The notes under the pieces: model-generated
What the model was told of the DNA's origin: nothing
The model's input: only the letters and a program-made list of their open reading frames with translations
Database searches by the model: none
Program-made: the position numbers and the translations under genes
In this document: piece after piece, positions 39,885 to 49,017 of the stretch
Numbering within the stretch: the stretch's first letter is position 1
Layout of the letters: each line of letters starts with the position of its first letter
NCBI RefSeq assembly: GCF_022655055.1
Contig: NZ_CP093384.1
Coordinates: 1,550,001 to 1,614,000, forward strand
Source of the DNA: Vagococcus sp. CY52-2
GTDB taxonomy: Bacteria; Bacillota; Bacilli; Lactobacillales; Vagococcaceae
Length of the DNA stretch: 64,000 bases
Direction: 5' to 3'

Positions 39885-40030
39885 CTAGAAAATAAGTAGC
39901 ACGTTTATTAGTTTATTGCCTTTATGGGTTCAATTGCGTAACCGCGGCTGCAAAGGTGAAGATTGAAGAATAAACTAAGCGTCTATTAATATTTTCAAGA
40001 AATTATTTTACTCCAAATAAAAAATTATAT
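39885..40030 (+). promoter_or_regulatory. Structured rpsD leader, probable S4 autoregulatory RNA
   Basis: The long leader contains complementary arms TAGTTTATT (39909-39917) and AATAAACTA (39969-39977), extended by ACG/CGT, enclosing a G+C-rich segment (GCGTAACCGCGGCTGC) unlike the AT-rich surroundings. In Bacillus the S4 protein binds a structured rpsD leader to repress its own synthesis; this element is in the right place for the same role. Confidence 0.65.
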
Positions 40031-40044
40031 TGGAGGATTTTTAA

Positions 40045-40656
40045 ATGTCTCGTTATACAGGACCAAGTTGGAAATTATCTCGTCGTTTAGGCGTATCTTT
40101 ATCAGGAACTGGTAAAGAATTAGCTCGTCGTCCATATGCACCAGGACAACACGGACCAAACCAAAGAAGAAACAAATCAGAATATGGTATGCAATTAACT
40201 GAAAAACAAAAATTACGCCATATGTACGGTTTAAATGAACGTCAATTCCGTAATCTTTTCATGAGAGCCGGAAAAATTAAAGAAGGTAAACACGGTGTTA
40301 ACTTTATGGTTCTTTTAGAACAACGTTTAGACAACGTAGTATACCGTCTAGGTTTAGCTACAACTCGTCGTCAAGCACGTCAGTTAGTTAACCATGGTCA
40401 CGTTTTAGTTGATGGCAAACGTGTTGACATCCCTTCATACGAAGTGGCTATTGGACAAATTATCTCTATCCGTGAAAAATCTAAAGATTTAACAATCATT
40501 AAAGATGCTGTTGAATCAACTTTAGGTCGTCCTTCATTTGTAAGCTTTGACGCTGAAAAATTAGAAGGTAGTATCACTCGTTTACCAGAACGTGATGAAT
40601 TACCACAAGAAGTTGATGAATCTTACGTAGTTGAATTCTACAACAAATTACTATAA
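40045..40656 (+). CDS. rpsD: 30S ribosomal protein S4
   Basis: A 203-residue primary 16S-binding protein that also represses its own gene. Seen: [21 protein letters not shown], a helical N-terminal domain with [20 protein letters not shown], and the S4 RNA-binding domain [20 protein letters not shown] followed by [18 protein letters not shown]. No cysteines form an N-terminal zinc site, so it is the zinc-free (C-minus) form. GGAGG lies before the ATG; a structured leader precedes and a terminator follows. Confidence 0.98.
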   Translation: MSRYTGPSWKLSRRLGVSLSGTGKELARRPYAPGQHGPNQRRNKSEYGMQLTEKQKLRHMYGLNERQFRNLFMRAGKIKEGKHGVNFMVLLEQRLDNVVYRLGLATTRRQARQLVNHGHVLVDGKRVDIPSYEVAIGQIISIREKSKDLTIIKDAVESTLGRPSFVSFDAEKLEGSITRLPERDELPQEVDESYVVEFYNKLL

Positions 40657-40677
40657 GATTTTCAATTATCTTTATGC

Positions 40678-40711
40678 AAAAAAAGAGATGGTTCCCATCT
40701 CTTTTTTTGTT
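40678..40711 (+). terminator. Terminator of rpsD
   Basis: AAAAAAAGAGATGG and CCATCTCTTTTTTT arms with a three-base loop. Confidence 0.93.
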
Positions 40712-40990
40712 TGTTATTTATTAATAAAAATCAATCATTAGTAGTCTTACCTGATGTGAAACATCGTTCACTATATTATTACAAGAACACCATTCCGTCT
40801 GATTATATCGTGATAAAAAGAATTAAGAGAATAACTACTAAAAAGGAATTTTTTTCCGACCACTCATTTTTACTCAATAAGTGATCTAAATATCGCTGCT
40901 TCTTATAATTTATTGTTACCTAAACTAAACTATTTGTTTCTATCTCTAAACGACTCTTTTTTGATAATGATTATTTCTTTAAAAATATCT
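40712..40990. other. Gene-free stretch between rpsD and the CorA gene
   Basis: About 280 AT-rich bases with no ORF, RNA or strong hairpin that I can recognise. The convergent CorA gene lacks an obvious terminator here. Confidence 0.5.
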
Positions 40991-41893
40991 TTATTTTCTT
41001 TTATGATTAATAAACATAATTAACCACATAATTAAAACAATAGAAAGTATCACCACATACATCCATTCATAATCAGAAGGAAAACGTGGTAGATCAATAT
41101 TCATTCCATAAAAACCTGTAATTAATGTTGGAATAGCTAATGCTAAAGACCAAACAGTTAAAAATTTCATGGTATCATTTAAATTATTGTTCATAATACT
41201 ATCAAAAATACGAGCAATACGGTCCACAATATCTGATTCTAATTCTGTCATATGGGCTACTTGATTTGCTTCAATGAGCGCATCATCTAAACGTTCTAAA
41301 GTTTGCTCGTCAAATCGTTGTCCCAATCTAGAACGCTTTATTTGTTCAAGTATTTCTAAATTATTTTCTGAAGCGCTAAGTAAAAATGTTAATGTTTGTT
41401 GTAAATAAGACAAACGAACTAAATCTTTATTTTTTACCTTTTCAGTCAACAAATCATCCATTTGATGTCGTTCTTTTGATATTTCTCTTAAAATTGGTAA
41501 ATATCGATCTATCAATTCTCGAATTAATTCGAAAAGAAATATCATTGGTGTTGAATGAATATCTTGATTAATCGTATTTTTAATCCCATCATAACTTACT
41601 ATGCTCTCACCCTCATTAAAAGAAAATAACTTATTGCCCTTTACTAAAAAACTAACTGGGCGAGATACATAACGAATCTCTTTTGGTTGTTTTGTTGGAA
41701 CATGAATAACGATTAATTCCAAATCATTAACTGTATCGGTAATATAGTTACTTCTTTCGTAGATATCCCTTACATATTCTAGCGTTTCTTCTGGTAGATG
41801 GTATCGTTCTCTCAATATGTTTTTTTCACTTGATGATAAATGATGTGTCTCAATCCATTCAAACCTTGAATTTATTTGATGTTCAACCAACAT
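40991..41893 (-). CDS. CorA-family divalent metal transporter
   Basis: A 300-residue CorA protein: a long cytoplasmic alpha/beta and helical N-terminal part, then two C-terminal membrane helices with the signature TGFYGMNIDLP (YGMN) between them and a short KRK tail. The family conducts Mg2+ or other divalent ions (Co2+, Zn2+) as pentamers. Start: AAAGGGG is eight bases from the ATG at 41893 but only two from the ATG at 41899, so the former is preferred. It lies downstream of mgtE but is separated from it by a terminator. Confidence 0.9.
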   Translation of the reverse strand: MLVEHQINSRFEWIETHHLSSSEKNILRERYHLPEETLEYVRDIYERSNYITDTVNDLELIVIHVPTKQPKEIRYVSRPVSFLVKGNKLFSFNEGESIVSYDGIKNTINQDIHSTPMIFLFELIRELIDRYLPILREISKERHQMDDLLTEKVKNKDLVRLSYLQQTLTFLLSASENNLEILEQIKRSRLGQRFDEQTLERLDDALIEANQVAHMTELESDIVDRIARIFDSIMNNNLNDTMKFLTVWSLALAIPTLITGFYGMNIDLPRFPSDYEWMYVVILSIVLIMWLIMFINHKRK

Positions 41894-41923
41894 AGACATT
41901 TCCCCTTTTTTTAATTATCCTAA

Positions 41924-41958
41924 TAAAAAAGAAGCCATTTTATGATGACTTCTTAAGA
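41924..41958 (-). terminator. Terminator of the relQ-nadK-rluD-mgtE operon
   Basis: On the minus strand AAGAAGTCAT pairs with ATGGCTTCTT (one G-T), followed by a T-run, just past the mgtE stop. Confidence 0.85.
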
Positions 41959-41970
41959 TTTCTATTTTCA

Positions 41971-43341
41971 TTATACACTACCAATAATTAAAGGCATAAA
42001 TAAACCCGCAATATTAAAATAAATCAACACACTAGTCAAATCACTCAACGTCGTTATAAACGGACCACTAGCAACTGCAGGGTCAAAACCAAGCTTCTCC
42101 ATTAAAATAGGAATCAAGCTTCCTGCTAAGTTAGCAATCGTAATGGCACAAAGCATGGCTATTCCGATAACAAGTCCAAGTGGAAAATTTTGCTTCCAAA
42201 ATCCAACTACTAAAAAAATAACTACCCCTGTTACAGCTCCGGTAATAATTCCTGTCAAAATTTCACTCATCACAAGTGAGAAAAAATTTAGTTCTTTATC
42301 ATCGGATACTGCTAATTTTCTAACTGCCACAGCTAAAGATTGTGTTCCGGCATTCCCCGCAGTTCCTGTAATAAGAGATATAAAAACAGCCAAAATGCTA
42401 GCTTCACTAATCAAGACTTCATAATGACTGATTAAGGAGGCAGTAGACATTCCCAAAAAGAGCAACGTCACAAGCCACGGCAGGCGCTTCAAAGCAGCTT
42501 GAAATGAACTTTCAGTTGTTGCTTCAACGTCGACACCAGCTAGTCCAGAATAATCACTCGCTGCTTCATCGTCAATAACATCAATAATATCATCTACCGT
42601 AATAATCCCAAGTAAATGATTATTATCATCAACAACTGGGATAGCGAGAAAATCATAATCACGAATCATTTTTGCCACTTCTTCTTGATCTTCATTTACA
42701 TTCACACTAATTACACGTTCACCCATCATGTCTTCAATCATCATATCATCATCACTGACAATTAAATCCCTTAAAGAAATAACTCCCACCAGTTGATTAC
42801 TTGGACTAACCACATAGACATAATAAATAATTTCTGCTTCCTGTGCTTTCTTCTTTAATAGTGTTAGAGCAGAACGTACCGTTTGATTAGCAACAATGGA
42901 TACGTATTCTGTTGCCATGATTGAACCAGCTGTTTTGTCCTCATAATGAAGTAGTTTTTTCATATTAACAGAAGTTTCAGGTTTCATTCTGTCTAGATAT
43001 TTTCGCGCTGTTTCTTCTTCTAGCTGACTTAAAATATCCACCGCGTTATCGGTGTACATACTTTCTAAAATAGCTACAACATAGTTAGGTGACATTTCTG
43101 TAATATAGTCAGTCAATCCTTCATGGTCTTCTTCAATCACATCCAGCATATCTGCCATCTCTTTTGGTGAAAGATAAGCATACATTAGATGTCGTTCTTT
43201 TTTATCAAGTGATAAATAAAATTGTCCTTGTTCATATAAATGCCAATCTAAGAATTTTTCCCTAAATAATTCCATATCTTGGCGCTGTAAAAGGGACAAT
43301 AACTCTTTTTCTTGCTCTTCTTTGTTTAACACTTCTGTCAT
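41971..43341 (-). CDS. mgtE: Magnesium transporter MgtE
   Basis: A 456-residue Mg2+ channel. The N-terminal helical superfamily domain (residues 1-130, LSPKEMADMLDVIEEDHEGL), two CBS domains (about 135-260, MATEYVSIVANQTVRSALTLL and VISVNVNEDQEEVAKMI) that close the gate at high Mg2+, a plug helix, and a C-terminal five-helix membrane domain (GTAGNAGTQSLAVAVRKLA, GSLIPILMEKLGFDPAVASG) containing the ion-pathway motifs. Last gene of the relQ-nadK-rluD-mgtE run, 14 bases after the pseudouridine synthase gene. Confidence 0.95.
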   Translation of the reverse strand: MTEVLNKEEQEKELLSLLQRQDMELFREKFLDWHLYEQGQFYLSLDKKERHLMYAYLSPKEMADMLDVIEEDHEGLTDYITEMSPNYVVAILESMYTDNAVDILSQLEEETARKYLDRMKPETSVNMKKLLHYEDKTAGSIMATEYVSIVANQTVRSALTLLKKKAQEAEIIYYVYVVSPSNQLVGVISLRDLIVSDDDMMIEDMMGERVISVNVNEDQEEVAKMIRDYDFLAIPVVDDNNHLLGIITVDDIIDVIDDEAASDYSGLAGVDVEATTESSFQAALKRLPWLVTLLFLGMSTASLISHYEVLISEASILAVFISLITGTAGNAGTQSLAVAVRKLAVSDDKELNFFSLVMSEILTGIITGAVTGVVIFLVVGFWKQNFPLGLVIGIAMLCAITIANLAGSLIPILMEKLGFDPAVASGPFITTLSDLTSVLIYFNIAGLFMPLIIGSV

Positions 43342-43355
43342 ACCAACGACTCCCC

Positions 43356-44240
43356 TTACTCTATTAACTCTTCCATATCATTTGGTAATGGCAACTCAAA
43401 TGTTAATTCCTCTCTTGTGAATGGATGTAGGAAAACCAACTTCTGACAATGAAGTGCTTGCCTATTCAATCCTTTTGTTAAGTCCCCACCATATAACTCA
43501 TCACCGATTAAAGGACAACCAATTGCTGAAAAATGGACACGAATTTGATGTGTCCTTCCTGTATGCAACTGTACAGCAACGTGGGCAATATCGCGATTTA
43601 TTTCAACTAATTTATATTCCGTAATTGCACGTTGACCATTTTCGATGACACAACGTTTAATAATAGATGTCTCATCTCTTCCAATCGGCAAATCAATGGT
43701 TTCATGTTTTTTTAAACGAGACAAATCACCACCAACTAATGCATGATAATATTTTTTTAACTCACCTGATTGGAGTTGCTTGTCCATCATCGCATGGGCA
43801 AATCCATGTTTTGCAAACATCATCAAACCTGTTGTATCTCTGTCTAAGCGCGTCACGACATGAATGATACGATTAACATATTGTTGCTGATTGTAATAAT
43901 ATTTAACGTAATTGGCCATCGTACCATTTTTATGATATTGCGATGGAATAGAGGCCACTTCTGTTGGTTTATTAACTATTAGCAAATGCTCATCTTCATA
44001 CACAATATCTAGTTTGGATTCAAAAGGAAGCATCGTTTCGTGCTCCCCTTCATCTGGAATGATAATCGTCACGACATCATCTAATTTGACTTCAAACTTT
44101 GTATTTCTAACTTGCTTATTAACTAAAAGTGTCCCACCTTGAAACTTTATTTTAGCTAAAAGTCGCCTTGATACTCCTTTATTATTTAAAAAACGTTTTA
44201 ACGTAGTTTTTTCTTCATCTACTGTCCAACTAAATCTCAT
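43356..44240 (-). CDS. RluA/RluD-family pseudouridine synthase
   Basis: A 294-residue enzyme isomerising uridine in rRNA. The catalytic motif is VVTRLDRDTTGLMMFAKHG (Asp in RLDRDT). HTGRTHQIRVHFSAIG and GCPLIGDELYGG are the other family signatures, and an S4-like N-terminal domain (RFLNNKGVSRRLLAKI) is present. It is the counterpart of Bacillus YjbO by position. Its ATG overlaps the nadK stop by four bases, so translation is coupled. Exact target uridines are unknown. Confidence 0.92.
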   Translation of the reverse strand: MRFSWTVDEEKTTLKRFLNNKGVSRRLLAKIKFQGGTLLVNKQVRNTKFEVKLDDVVTIIIPDEGEHETMLPFESKLDIVYEDEHLLIVNKPTEVASIPSQYHKNGTMANYVKYYYNQQQYVNRIIHVVTRLDRDTTGLMMFAKHGFAHAMMDKQLQSGELKKYYHALVGGDLSRLKKHETIDLPIGRDETSIIKRCVIENGQRAITEYKLVEINRDIAHVAVQLHTGRTHQIRVHFSAIGCPLIGDELYGGDLTKGLNRQALHCQKLVFLHPFTREELTFELPLPNDMEELIE

Positions 44241-45055
44241 ATTCTCTCGCTACTTTCTTTTGAAGTCCCTATAAAGGCGTTATTCACACGGCGCCAAAAA
44301 TGGGTATGCCGATACAAGGCAAAATGAATTCTTTTTTCTGACAAACGAAATGTCACTTGTTTAATATTAGAATTAGTTAACGACAAGTTGTCCACATGTA
44401 AACTATATGTTTCTCGTTTTTTCATATCCAATTTAATCCATTCATCTGGTGCAATAATCATCGGAGAACCTAATGAACGATAAACTCGATTATTTAGTGA
44501 GGCAATTTCATTTAATTGAAGTGTATTTACTCGTGGATGAACAACTGCGCCTCCTAAACTTTTACTATACGCTGTTGAACCAGTTGGCGTTGAAACAGAT
44601 AAGCCGTCTCCTCTGTAGCATTCAAACAACTCATCTTTTATATAGACATTTGCTACCATAGTTCGTTCCACATTTTTAATCGTCGCTTCATTAAGTGCTA
44701 AAAAATGTCTGTTTGCCATATTATTCGTATAAGTTAAACAAACATCTAACAATGGATAACTCACACTATTTTGCTTTTCTTCTTTCAAACTTCGAACTAA
44801 TTCATCTATCTCATAATCTCGCCAATCAGTATAAAATCCTAGATGTCCCGTGTGAACACCAATAAACCTAACAGTATCTAATTGATTTTCATAAGCATGA
44901 AATGCACTTAATAACGTACCATCTCCACCAATCGTTATAACAACATCTGGATTTTTTTTATCTAAAATAAACCCTGCCTTTCGGAGCTTTGACAAAAGTT
45001 CTTGCGTAACTTTTCTTGAGGTTGGTTTACGATTAGAATAGACTCTAATTCTCAT
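44237..45055 (-). CDS. nadK: NAD kinase
   Basis: An NADP-forming kinase of about 272 residues. Seen: VVITIGGDGTLLSAFH (GGDGT ATP/NAD-binding motif), GVHTGHLGFYTDW, the catalytic-region LNEATIKNVERT, and GSTAYSKSLGGAVVHP. The open frame runs 37 codons further upstream into relQ, but the ATG pair at 45058/45055 lies six to nine bases after GAGGG and matches family starts; I list 45055. It overlaps relQ by 11 bases and the pseudouridine synthase by 4. Confidence 0.93.
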   Translation of the reverse strand: MRIRVYSNRKPTSRKVTQELLSKLRKAGFILDKKNPDVVITIGGDGTLLSAFHAYENQLDTVRFIGVHTGHLGFYTDWRDYEIDELVRSLKEEKQNSVSYPLLDVCLTYTNNMANRHFLALNEATIKNVERTMVANVYIKDELFECYRGDGLSVSTPTGSTAYSKSLGGAVVHPRVNTLQLNEIASLNNRVYRSLGSPMIIAPDEWIKLDMKKRETYSLHVDNLSLTNSNIKQVTFRLSEKRIHFALYRHTHFWRRVNNAFIGTSKESSERI

Positions 45056-45719
45056 CATTATCTTCCCTCTTTTCATTGACGTATCTTTCCAAGTGATCCA
45101 AGTCTCGATATGAAAAGAGATGTTGGGCTTCTTGAATTTCATCACGTATTTTTGACATTTCTTCATCCAACAAATAGGCAGCTTCTGCTGTTAGCTCTAA
45201 CCGCTTATTAATTTCTTCTGGAAATTCGCCATCATATTTGTAATTAAGCGAATGTTCAATCGTTGCCCAAAAATTCATTGCTAAGGTACGTATTTGTATT
45301 TCAACATAAATATTTTTTTCACCCATAATAAGTTGAACAGGGTATTCTACTACCACATGATAAGATCTGTATCCACTTGCTTTTTTGTTGGTAATATAGT
45401 CTCTTTCCTGAATAATTCTAAAATCTGTTCGTTTCCGAAGAAGTGCCACCACTTCATAAATATCTTCAACGAACTGACACATTACACGGAGTCCCGCAAT
45501 ATCTTGCATATCTTCCTCTAATCTATCCAACTCAATACCACGTAATGTTGCTTTCGTTAAAATACTATCTTTAGGCTTTACACGACCTGTGACAAATTCA
45601 ATTGGAGTATGCAAATTATTTTCTTTATACTGTGTTCGAATATTTCGAAGTTTAACTTTTAATTCTGAAACTGCTTGTTCGTATGGTGCCAAAAATAATT
45701 GCCAATTTCTTTCTTCCAT
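45045..45719 (-). CDS. relQ: Small alarmone synthetase RelQ
   Basis: A 224-residue (p)ppGpp synthetase, synthetase domain only, without hydrolase or TGS/ACT domains. Seen: EFVTGRVKPKDSILTK, DIAGLRVMCQF, GYRSYHVVVEYP, VEIQIRTLAMNFWATIEH with the catalytic ExQxRT segment. The family makes ppGpp during cell-wall stress, independent of the ribosome. The frame opens at 45746, but AGGTGG eight bases before the ATG at 45719 and homology (MEERNWQLFLAPYEQAV) fix the start. First gene of a four-gene operon. Confidence 0.94.
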   Translation of the reverse strand: MEERNWQLFLAPYEQAVSELKVKLRNIRTQYKENNLHTPIEFVTGRVKPKDSILTKATLRGIELDRLEEDMQDIAGLRVMCQFVEDIYEVVALLRKRTDFRIIQERDYITNKKASGYRSYHVVVEYPVQLIMGEKNIYVEIQIRTLAMNFWATIEHSLNYKYDGEFPEEINKRLELTAEAAYLLDEEMSKIRDEIQEAQHLFSYRDLDHLERYVNEKREDNDEN

Positions 45720-45854
45720 CCTATTCGCCACCTTTGTTATCAACATACATGCTATATTTTAACATAATTGTTCTTAAAAAGTTAGCTTACAAATAAGGTC
45801 ATTATAGTTGTTTTTTTAGAATGATTTCATTACACTATCAACGAGGTGAAGATT

Positions 45855-46436
45855 GTGTCTAAAGAACTAGAAATCGAATTTAAAAACATGTTAACTAAAA
45901 TAGAATTTGAACAACTGATAATGAAATATTTTCCAACAACGCCAGCTTTTTCTCAAACAAATTGTTATTTCGATACACCAAATACACAATTAAAAGAGCT
46001 ATCAATGGGGTTGCGACTTAGAAAACGTGTTGGAAAAAATGAATGCACCTTAAAAATCCCAACTAAAAATGAACATGCTTATCAAGAGATTACCGATAAT
46101 TTAACCGAGGAGCAAATCACTCATTTAATAAAAGAAAAGCGGATTTATGCACAAGGAGAAGTGGCTCGTTATTTAGAATCAATTAACGTCCCGATAAATG
46201 AATTAAATATGATTGGATCATTAACAACTAATAGACGCGAGAAAAAATTAAATAATAATACTCTGCTAGTCGTTGATGAGAACTATTTTGATAAGATGAT
46301 TGATTTTGAACTTGAAATGGAGGTAACTGTTTCTTCACAAGGAGAACAATTTTTTAATGATTTTTTAATAAAAGAAGAGATAAAAAGGCGTCCTGCTAGC
46401 AAAAAAATAGCACGTATGATAGAATATCGAAGTTGA
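45855..46436 (+). CDS. CYTH-domain protein (YjbK type)
   Basis: A 193-residue single CYTH domain. The signature ExExK appears at the N-terminus (LEIEFKNML) and the following strands carry the charged residues expected for triphosphate binding (GLRLRKRVGKNECTLKIPT, RREKKLNNNTLLVVDENYF). Family members hydrolyse tripolyphosphate or bind triphosphates; the true role of YjbK proteins is unknown. The start is GTG at 45855, six bases from GAGGTG; an in-frame GTG nine bases upstream lies inside that site. Divergent from relQ. Confidence 0.87.
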   Translation: MSKELEIEFKNMLTKIEFEQLIMKYFPTTPAFSQTNCYFDTPNTQLKELSMGLRLRKRVGKNECTLKIPTKNEHAYQEITDNLTEEQITHLIKEKRIYAQGEVARYLESINVPINELNMIGSLTTNRREKKLNNNTLLVVDENYFDKMIDFELEMEVTVSSQGEQFFNDFLIKEEIKRRPASKKIARMIEYRS

Positions 46437-46541
46437 TTTTAAAACATTGATATGAAAGACTTTTCCCTTTTATTTTTTGTGAATCTTTGTTACATTATTC
46501 GTTAGTAGTAAAACAGTTTTCTTATATAAGGGAGGGGCATA

Positions 46542-47141
46542 ATGGTAGAGATATATTTATTTGTTAATCCGTTAGATGAACTTTGTCTTTTGTCTGAGCA
46601 ACGCTTTTTAGAAGCCATCGAACACGAAGAGACTAAAGTCTATTTGAAATTAATTCCTATATTAAATCCTTTAATTATCCACCATTACTTGATTGATAAT
46701 AACTACCCTACAAACGATTTAGTTTTTAGAAATCACTTAATTGAAACAGTTTATTCTGCTTGTTTAGACGTTAAAGCAGCACAACTTCAAGGAAAAAAGA
46801 TGGGACGAAAGTTCTTATTTCATTTACAAAATTTAGTAGGAAAAGAAAAAATGGCTTATTCAGATGAATTAGTTGATATGATTTTAACTAAGATCAATGC
46901 TGATAAAGAGACGTTTAAATTAGATAGACAATCTAAACTAATTAAAGAATTTTTTAAAATAGATCAACAAATAGCAAATGAGATGGGTATCAATCGATTC
47001 GCCAAAGCTGTCATTTTTAATTATGACTCAACTCGAAATTTTGGTGTGTTAATTGATGCTTTTTCTTCAACCGATTTAATCAAACAATTATTAAAAGTCG
47101 AACACACACAAACAAATTACGCAAAATTATTAGAACACTAA
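46542..47141 (+). CDS. YjbH/SpxH-like DsbA-fold protein
   Basis: A 199-residue thioredoxin/DsbA-fold protein starting MVEIYLFVNPLDELCLLSEQ. The usual CxxC is reduced to a single Cys, as in YjbH homologues. In Bacillus and Staphylococcus YjbH/SpxH delivers Spx to ClpXP, coupling thiol stress to proteolysis. The protein is shorter than Bacillus YjbH (about 275 residues). Position next to yjbK, pepF and coiA supports the assignment. GGAGGGG precedes the ATG. Confidence 0.78.
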   Translation: MVEIYLFVNPLDELCLLSEQRFLEAIEHEETKVYLKLIPILNPLIIHHYLIDNNYPTNDLVFRNHLIETVYSACLDVKAAQLQGKKMGRKFLFHLQNLVGKEKMAYSDELVDMILTKINADKETFKLDRQSKLIKEFFKIDQQIANEMGINRFAKAVIFNYDSTRNFGVLIDAFSSTDLIKQLLKVEHTQTNYAKLLEH

Positions 47142-47177
47142 AAAGGAATGCCCTATATGCTAGAGCATTCCTTTTAT
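47140..47177. terminator. Bidirectional terminator between yjbH-like gene and pepF
   Basis: AAAAGGAATGC and GCATTCCTTTT (47141-47151, 47165-47175) form an 11-bp stem between convergent genes. Confidence 0.9.
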
Positions 47178-47178
47178 G

Positions 47179-48993
47179 TTATTCAAATGACTCAATTAAT
47201 GTTTCTAATTCATTAAGACGCGCTTCAAATACTTTCATCGTTTCTTCAATATAAGCTGATTGTGTCATATCAACACCAGCGCGTTTCATGACATCAATAG
47301 GGTAGTCACTATTTCCTGATTTCAAGAAAGTTAAGTAATTTTCCAAAGCCCCATCTTCTTTACGAATGATTTTATCTGCTAAAGCAGTTGCAGCAGAAAA
47401 ACCTGTTGCGTATTGATACACATAATAATTATAGTAGAAATGAGGAATACGACTCCATTCATACGCGATTTCTGGATCGCGCTCTACCGAATCACCATAG
47501 TATTTCGCATTTAAATCAGCATAGTACTCACTTAAATAATCACTTGTTAATGGTGTTCCCTTCGCATCTTCTGTGTGAATAAAATGTTCAAATTCAGCAA
47601 ATTGCGTTTGTCTAAAGATTGTGCCTTTTACACCATCCAAGTAATGATTTAAAATAAAGGCCTTAACTTTCGGATCTTTTTCTGTTTTTAACAAATAATC
47701 TGTTAGTAAGTTTTCATTAGTTGTTGAGGCAATTTCTGCTAAAAAGATGGAATAATCGCCATACACATAAGGCTGATTTTTTCTTGTATAGTAACTATGA
47801 ACACTATGTCCCATTTCATGAACTAGCGTAAATAAATGATTTAAACTTTCATGCCAATTTAATAAGATATAAGGTTTTGTGTCATAACTTCCTGAAGAAT
47901 ATGCCCCACTGCGTTTACCTTTGTTTTCAACCACATCAATCCAACGGTCACCATACGCTTCTTGAACGATTTCTAAGTATTCTTCACCTAATGGAGACAA
48001 CCCTTCAAGTGATTTTAATTTTGCCTCGTCATAAGTGTAACGAATTGGTGCATCACCTAATATTGGTGTATACATATCATACATATGCAACTCACTAACA
48101 TTTAATAATTTTTTGCGCAATGCAACATAACGATGTAATAATGGTAAATTTTTATGTACCACATCTAACAATGTATCATAGACTGATTCTGGAATATGAT
48201 TAGCACTTAAAGAAGCTTCTCTAGCAGATTCATAATTTCTAATCTGTGCGTTAAAATTATGTTTTTTCACGTGGGAAGATAACGTGCTTGCAAACGTGTT
48301 TCTAAATTGTTTATATACTTTGTACAATCCTTCAAATGCTTCTTTACGAACTTCGCGATTAGTACTTTCCATTAATTGACCATACATTCCTGAAGATAAT
48401 TGAACTTTTTCACCTTCTTCATCTGTTACAATTGGAAATTCTAAATCAGCATTATTTAGTATAGAAAAAGTATGACTTGATGCTGAGAATATCTCACTTG
48501 CCCCAGCTAGTAACGCTTCTTCTTTTTCAGATAAGGTGTGTGCTCTATCTGCCGTAATTTGATTAATAAAATGACGATAGATTTCTAAACCAGATTCTTC
48601 TTTAAAATATGCCTCTATTGTCTCATCTGATAATGTTAAAACTTCTGGACCAAACCATGAAACAGCCTCCCCTGCTTTAGCTGCAATCGTGCTAGCTTTT
48701 GCATACACGCCTTGGTAAGTCGCATTGCCTGTATCTTGATCATTTTTTAAATGTGAGTACACATAAATTTTTTCTGTCGTACGATGAATAGATAATACAT
48801 ATTCAATCGCTGATAGAAAAGCCTTTGCACCATTTTTTAATGTTCCTTGATACTCGCTTGCTTTTTCTAAATCTGATGTTAATGACTCTAATGCATCGTT
48901 AAAGGCATCATCTGATGCAAAAATAGGTGTTAAGTCCCATGTTAAGTCCTCTGGTAGTTCCGAACGATTTGGTAATTGTTTTGTTTCACTCAT
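47179..48993 (-). CDS. pepF: Oligoendopeptidase F
   Basis: A 604-residue cytoplasmic M3-family zinc peptidase that degrades oligopeptides of 7-17 residues. Zinc motif LVHEMGHSVHSYY (HExxH, near residue 390) with the downstream Glu in IFLAEIASTTNE, and the substrate-cavity YYVYQYATGFSAATALA near the C-terminus. Length is typical. It starts 24 bases after coiA, so they are probably co-transcribed, as in Bacillus and other Firmicutes. Confidence 0.96.
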   Translation of the reverse strand: MSETKQLPNRSELPEDLTWDLTPIFASDDAFNDALESLTSDLEKASEYQGTLKNGAKAFLSAIEYVLSIHRTTEKIYVYSHLKNDQDTGNATYQGVYAKASTIAAKAGEAVSWFGPEVLTLSDETIEAYFKEESGLEIYRHFINQITADRAHTLSEKEEALLAGASEIFSASSHTFSILNNADLEFPIVTDEEGEKVQLSSGMYGQLMESTNREVRKEAFEGLYKVYKQFRNTFASTLSSHVKKHNFNAQIRNYESAREASLSANHIPESVYDTLLDVVHKNLPLLHRYVALRKKLLNVSELHMYDMYTPILGDAPIRYTYDEAKLKSLEGLSPLGEEYLEIVQEAYGDRWIDVVENKGKRSGAYSSGSYDTKPYILLNWHESLNHLFTLVHEMGHSVHSYYTRKNQPYVYGDYSIFLAEIASTTNENLLTDYLLKTEKDPKVKAFILNHYLDGVKGTIFRQTQFAEFEHFIHTEDAKGTPLTSDYLSEYYADLNAKYYGDSVERDPEIAYEWSRIPHFYYNYYVYQYATGFSAATALADKIIRKEDGALENYLTFLKSGNSDYPIDVMKRAGVDMTQSAYIEETMKVFEARLNELETLIESFE

Positions 48994-49017
48994 CTTTAAA
49001 TAACCCCTTTCTCATTA

